DNA from: Spirogloea muscicola
Lineage: Eukaryota > Streptophyta > Zygnematophyceae > Spirogloeales > Spirogloeaceae
NCBI GenBank assembly: GCA_009602725.1
Contig: WELB01000093.1
Span: 251,441 to 298,810 of the forward strand
Direction: 5' to 3'
Length of the DNA stretch: 47,370 bases
Below are positions 42,878 through 47,370 of the stretch, piece after piece. The notes beneath the pieces were generated by a model that searched no databases, was not told the origin of the DNA, and worked only from the letters and a program-made list of their open reading frames with translations. Position numbers and translations under genes: made by a program. Within the stretch, counting starts at the first letter, position 1. Each line of letters opens with the position of its first letter.

Positions 42878-45800
42878 TCAATCATCCTCATCCTCAACCT
42901 CCTCGATCCGAGCCCTTCTAGCTGCAGCGCGCTTGCGGATGAAGATCCCCCACCGAAGAGCCGCCTTCAATTTTAGCCAGCCAATGTTAGCCTTGCCATT
43001 GGTTCTTGGCCTGTCGCCTCCTATGTTGATGCCCATGTCCGCTAGGGGAGCAAAGATGCCACCCTGTGCACAGCAGCACGAGAAATATCGGAATGAGGGC
43101 TTCAATCAGACTGCAGCACGTAGCCCATATTGCAGGTGGAGAAGGGCAGTAAGTAGAGCAACTCATGAACCACCTGAAGAACCTGCAAAGAAGTAGCAAG
43201 CACTAGAACTGGGGCCTATGCCGTCGAGGTGCAGAAGAAGATTCCTAAGAAGACTCTTTCATTAAGCATGACACGGAACTGCAAGAGCAGCGGACACAAT
43301 TGCATTGCGTATTCATACCTGCAATATCTCGTACCCATCGCCTTGCAAATTAGCGGCAAGATTGGCCGTAGGCGTTGCACCCATATCTCCGAGCATTGCT
43401 AGTAATTGTTGCATCTGCGATAACAAGCAGAGACTAAATTTCAGAACTAACTGATCCCACTACTGCAGCAATATGCACAGATACAATTTGTCGACTGTTT
43501 AGCATGGAGTCTGCTGCCTTGTTCCTACCACTCATGGATCATCATAGACTACATGCAGCGCAACCCATGGAGGCAACAACAGCTACCATGCTATAGCAAT
43601 GAGAGAGCAGATGAGAGCAACACCTGCTGGTGCATGTCATCGTTCTCAGACAGTATCTGCATACTCTTGCGCCGGAGCTCCTCCTCCGAGAGCAGCTCGT
43701 CATTATTAGTGTCTGGAGGACCCAAAGGCGGGGCAGGCCCAGGATCATGACCGTGAGGCCACGCGCTTGGAGCCCCGCTCCCGCTGACATGCGCGCTGCT
43801 TCCCTCCACTGCATAGTTGCTCCTCAGGGCCCCATGCTGCAGGAAGGACCAGGCAATGAACACCGGCTCTCAGCCTCCACCTACCAAGTCTACCTGGGCA
43901 AGCTCTGCAGTCGCACATTTGCACAATGTCCACCTCATTTCTGCTTAAAAGACGTTGAACAAAGGAGCTTTCTTTACTGCACAGAGGTTCAAATTGCGTA
44001 CCAGAAGCTGACTGCGGCCTGAGCCGCCCAGGGCATTCATGATTTGTTGGCCGGCTTGGGTCACACTGATCTGCGGATGATCGGTGCTGGGGCCACTGTC
44101 CTGACTTGTCCCTGCCTGGTTGGCCCAGAAATTTCGGTTGTTCTGAGGGACGATTTTCCCACGATCCTCATAGTTGAAGTTGTCTCCACCTGAAGGTCCA
44201 GTGTTCACAGCAGGCATTAGGCAAGCTCCAGCAGGACAATGGTCCTCTCATGAACAACTGTAGTCCTTACACATGATTCAACATTGTTCTTTGTCTGCAA
44301 TGGCATACCTTCCCTGGCAGGCGACGGGGCTGACTGCGAGGCCTGCTGGCCCACAGGCGGCTCCTCTGTGCGTGTGTTTATGCTGCTCGTGATTTTTTGC
44401 ATGTTGACACCAGTCAGGGCCTCCCCATCATACTCCACCACGTTTTCCCAGTGTTCATATGCCACCTTGACAAGCTTGTCCACATAGACCTGCCACGAGC
44501 AGCAATGATACGCATCGTCATTGCAAAGCTGACAGCCTAGTCAGCCGCACTTCCTCGCAGCAAGTAGTTACTGGAAGTGACTAGTAGTCCAACTGTGATA
44601 ATTTGTGCATTGCACGAGTGATAGCCTACTCAAAACAAACAAGCAAACAAGCACCCAGCTCTTGTGAAGCCAGACATACCTTCTCGCTTTCTGATAGATC
44701 GTCCACAGGTATGTAATGATTGCTGGCAATGAGGCCCATCAACTGGAAAATGTTGTTGAAAATGACCCCGATGTTTTGTTCCTCATCAGCGTAGTACACA
44801 TGCAATTTACCGTTCAGCACACAAGTCTTTGCATGCTCCACAGTGCCTTCCCACATTTTGTTTGACATTCCTGATCCAAGAATCTGCATTAACGACACAG
44901 TATTTGCAAGAAATCAGGGAGCAACTTGATGTGAACTTTTCAAAGCATATGCAAGGTCATCATGTGGTGTCTTAGAAAGGTAGCAGAGCAAGGATGCGGG
45001 AGAAAACCACAAGCGCACATTGCGCAGCTTCTGAGGATCCATGACAGAGAGACGAAGGAAGTCCTCCACAGTGAAGATCCCGGCCTGGTTCAGTCGCTTG
45101 TGAAAAGCACCGTCCTTTCCAATGCGGTCCAACCGCCACACTTCATCTTGCAAGGCTGGTGGATAGTGCTTCTTATACACTGCAGCTCAGCAGACGCAGG
45201 AGTTAATTGCTTAAATCATAGACAAGATGCATGACAACGCTACCTACTCTGCAGGCAAGAGAACAAACCCCAACATGGCATGGCTAGCTCAGTCATGCCC
45301 ATAATGTGGTACGCGTGCCAAATCTTGGCTGGTCATTTCTCCTTGACTTAACCAGTGGATAAGACATACTTGGCGACCTGTGACTCAACATGGAGCAAGC
45401 AATGTGCTGCACTTACATTCTCCGCGGTGATCTTTGACAGTGAACGCATCCGTCTTGGCTTCCCGGACGCGCACACCCTCAATCTGGCCAGAAGAGATGC
45501 GTATGCCAAGGCGGAACTTTCTGCTGCGTATCCAGCTGGAGTTATCAGTGAAAGTGAGCTCCCCAACTGTGCCCACACCTTCTTTCAGCGTCACCAAAAG
45601 TTCCCCGGTAAGCAGTGGTCTCCTTCCATCGCGCTCCCGCACCACATACTGTTCAAACTCCTCCTAGAGTTGCCAAAGACAAGCAATGAGATTGAGCAGT
45701 GATCTAATTGCAGAGCTTGCTGGTGACGTTTTTGCATCACAGACATCCAGGAAGACGGGTTAACACAACATTCATTAAGTCATGCCCTCGGTTGTACTTG

Positions 45801-46949
45801 CTTAGCAACTCATGCTTCACGTATGCTCGTCCTTGCTTGCACTAGTTCACCTGGGTCCAATCCTCCTCATCGTCCACAGCAAAATCACCTTCCAGGACAA
45901 CAATTTCTAGCTTAGCCGAGGCCTCGGGCCCAGAGCTGACCACATCGCCAGTATTTGCATCCTGCAACACAATATGGATGGCTGTGCCCTGCTCTCCCTC
46001 CACTCTGCTCCCTGTGAATAGTGGCAGAGCCAACTTGCTGCGGAACTGGAGCCGGAGTGCCTTCGCATCAGCCACCTGCACTCGCTTCGGCGAGGACCTG
46101 CAGGATGACGTGCATCAGGAAGAGCTTGCACATGAACTTCTGACTAAGAGCTGACTTTGTGGACGGCTGTGGCCAAAACTTTGTGTTTTCCTGCTTTGGA
46201 CTTGTGAGATCATGTCCTGTGTACCCATTACTGCATTGCCAAAGGTCTCCACACCTGATGTGAGGCACTCAACGCATTGCGGTATGGACAGCGGCCCAGC
46301 TGAGAGGCTGTCCTTTCTGACCACACCAGATGGGCAATTTGTGATCTAGCCAGATGGCAAGCCGTGCTCACCGCCCAGGGGCCAACCTCGAGGGAGCTAG
46401 CTTTGCAAGTGCCCGCTCAACCTCCTCACCGACCTGAGGACTCATCACAATCAGCAATGTGAGCACCCCGAAGCTGCCCCTGCCTTCGGCAAGGACTAGA
46501 GACAGATGGCGTAGAGCACCATAGATGAACTCTTCTGTCTGGCGCCATTTCTGTGGAGACTGCGTAGTACCAGCTGTAAGTCTCTAGACTGTCTCCTTGC
46601 TGCCTTCTTTACTTGATCTATCGAGAACAGGCAGGGGGCAGCTTAAAAGAGAAGGCCGTACCACTTTGCGCAAAAGGGGCTCCAATGTCGAGCAGAGCTT
46701 CTGGAGGCTATCCAGCTTGACGGCCTCCATGACCACGCTGCACAACACCGACGCAGCACCAATGTCATGCCGAGAAGCAGGACACCACCACTCAGGCTAG
46801 CTTTGGGACTCGAGCGCCATGGTTGAGACAAGAAGGACCATTCCAGCAAACCTTGGCAAGGAGGGACGCTGGCGCTTCTCCGCCTGCTGCGGCTCTCTGT
46901 CGTCAGAGTCACGGTGGCGCTTCTCTCCGCTGAGGGCCACAGCCGCCAT
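42878..46949 (-). CDS. CBP60: calmodulin-binding protein 60 (CBP60) family
   Basis: Twelve exons on the minus strand: 46852-46949, 46662-46737, 46372-46433, 45851-46097, 45417-45663, 45019-45179, 44680-44883, 44309-44489, 44002-44189, 43624-43836, 43319-43414 and 42878-43063. All are in phase, giving 652 residues, within the size of plant members. Landmarks: a basic nuclear-type N-terminus ([10 protein letters not shown]), [19 protein letters not shown] then [30 protein letters not shown], the conserved core [76 protein letters not shown] and [20 protein letters not shown]. The C-terminus has [20 protein letters not shown], a calmodulin-binding amphipathic helix in the same place as in classical (not SARD1-like) members. 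In land plants these are DNA-binding regulators of salicylate defence genes controlled by calcium-calmodulin. The start is the first ATG, in a GC-rich flank. Confidence 0.95.
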
Positions 46950-47200
46950 CTGGAGCTCTTGGAGGTGACAGAAGGGCCGAGCAGGCTAGCCTTCCCCTTG
47001 GCAAGGACGCCAAGGCCGCCCCGTGACCTCCCGGCCACTTAGGGCAGCTGCCCAGTGGCCGCAGAAGGGAGCCTGAAGCCGGGACCCCTGGCCGGCACTA
47101 ACTCCGCGCGACTGTCAGATGCCGGCGAGGCCAAAGGAGCGGCGCCGGCAGCCGGCAACTCCCATCACCCCGGAAAGCTGCACGCTCATCCCCCTCCACT

Positions 47201-47370
47201 ATGGCGCAAGGCCGAGGCAAATCTCCAACTGCAGAGGAGCGCCACTGGGCCGGGCCTCAGAGGCAGGCCCCCGAGAGCGGCCGCGGGCCGACGGCTTGCC
47301 AACGGGGCCGGCTCGGCGCAGTCAAGGCTCGACGGCGCGCCGGCTCGCGGGGCCGGCTGCACCCGGCATC
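47201..47370 (+). CDS. possible start of a divergent gene, cut by the right edge
   Basis: An ATG (MAQGRGKSPTAEERHW) opens a frame that stays open to the end of the window, in GC-rich DNA 250 bases from the CBP60 start on the other strand. It could share a bidirectional promoter with CBP60. GC-rich DNA often has open frames by chance, so this is weak. Confidence 0.2.
   Translation, partial: MAQGRGKSPTAEERHWAGPQRQAPESGRGPTACQRGRLGAVKARRRAGSRGRLHPA

Overview
The window is nuclear DNA of a green-lineage eukaryote (Viridiplantae). Genes are split by GT-AG introns, coding exons are GC-rich with (GCC)n runs, and a complete plant-type CALMODULIN-BINDING PROTEIN 60 gene, a plant-style FCP1/NIF phosphatase family and a GT61 glycosyltransferase are present. 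CBP60 points towards the streptophyte side (a charophyte-grade alga or relative), but that is inference; a chlorophyte cannot be excluded from the sequence alone.

Layout. 0-5.5 kb: repeat debris around a secreted-protein gene (1272-2647, minus). 6.6-7.8 kb: a two-exon ankyrin-repeat gene. 8.5-10.4 kb: retrotransposon tails. 11.2-12.4 kb: a short duplicated repeat carrying a tRNA-like B box. 12.7-14.7 kb: FCP1-like copy A (minus). 15-17.5 kb: two LINE copies, one holding an 833-base assembly gap. 19.1-20.5 kb: a paralogue of the first secreted-protein gene. 20.8-23.6 kb: more LINE copies, including the longest. 24.4-26.7 kb: an acidic multi-exon gene of unknown family. 27-28 kb: LINE tails. 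28.3-29.5 kb: an Arg/Gly/Pro-rich gene with a UAP56-binding-like C-terminus. 30.5-31.3 kb: an unknown gene. 32.1-35.0 kb: FCP1-like copy B (plus). 35.4-36.5 kb: an unknown 208-residue gene. 36.7-38.0 kb: FCP1-like copy C, a pseudogene. 40.2-41.6 kb: a GT61-like gene. 42.9-46.9 kb: a 12-exon, 652-residue CBP60 gene.

I built the gene models by joining exons whose splice phases agree; most end with a reading frame divisible by three. Two families were found by comparing the window with itself: two secreted proteins resembling the plant root-cap domain, and three FCP1-like genes with identical exon sizes. In the latter, B keeps the phosphatase nucleophile, A has an intact frame but has lost it, and C is dead.

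The mobile fraction is dominated by 3' ends of non-LTR retrotransposons of the restriction-like-endonuclease kind (at least a dozen tails ending in the peptide LTRGY, in two subfamilies and both orientations). Woven among them is a short hairpin of the form GGGCTGGC-n-GCCAGCCC, repeated more than a dozen times. I see no functional pathway shared by neighbouring genes.
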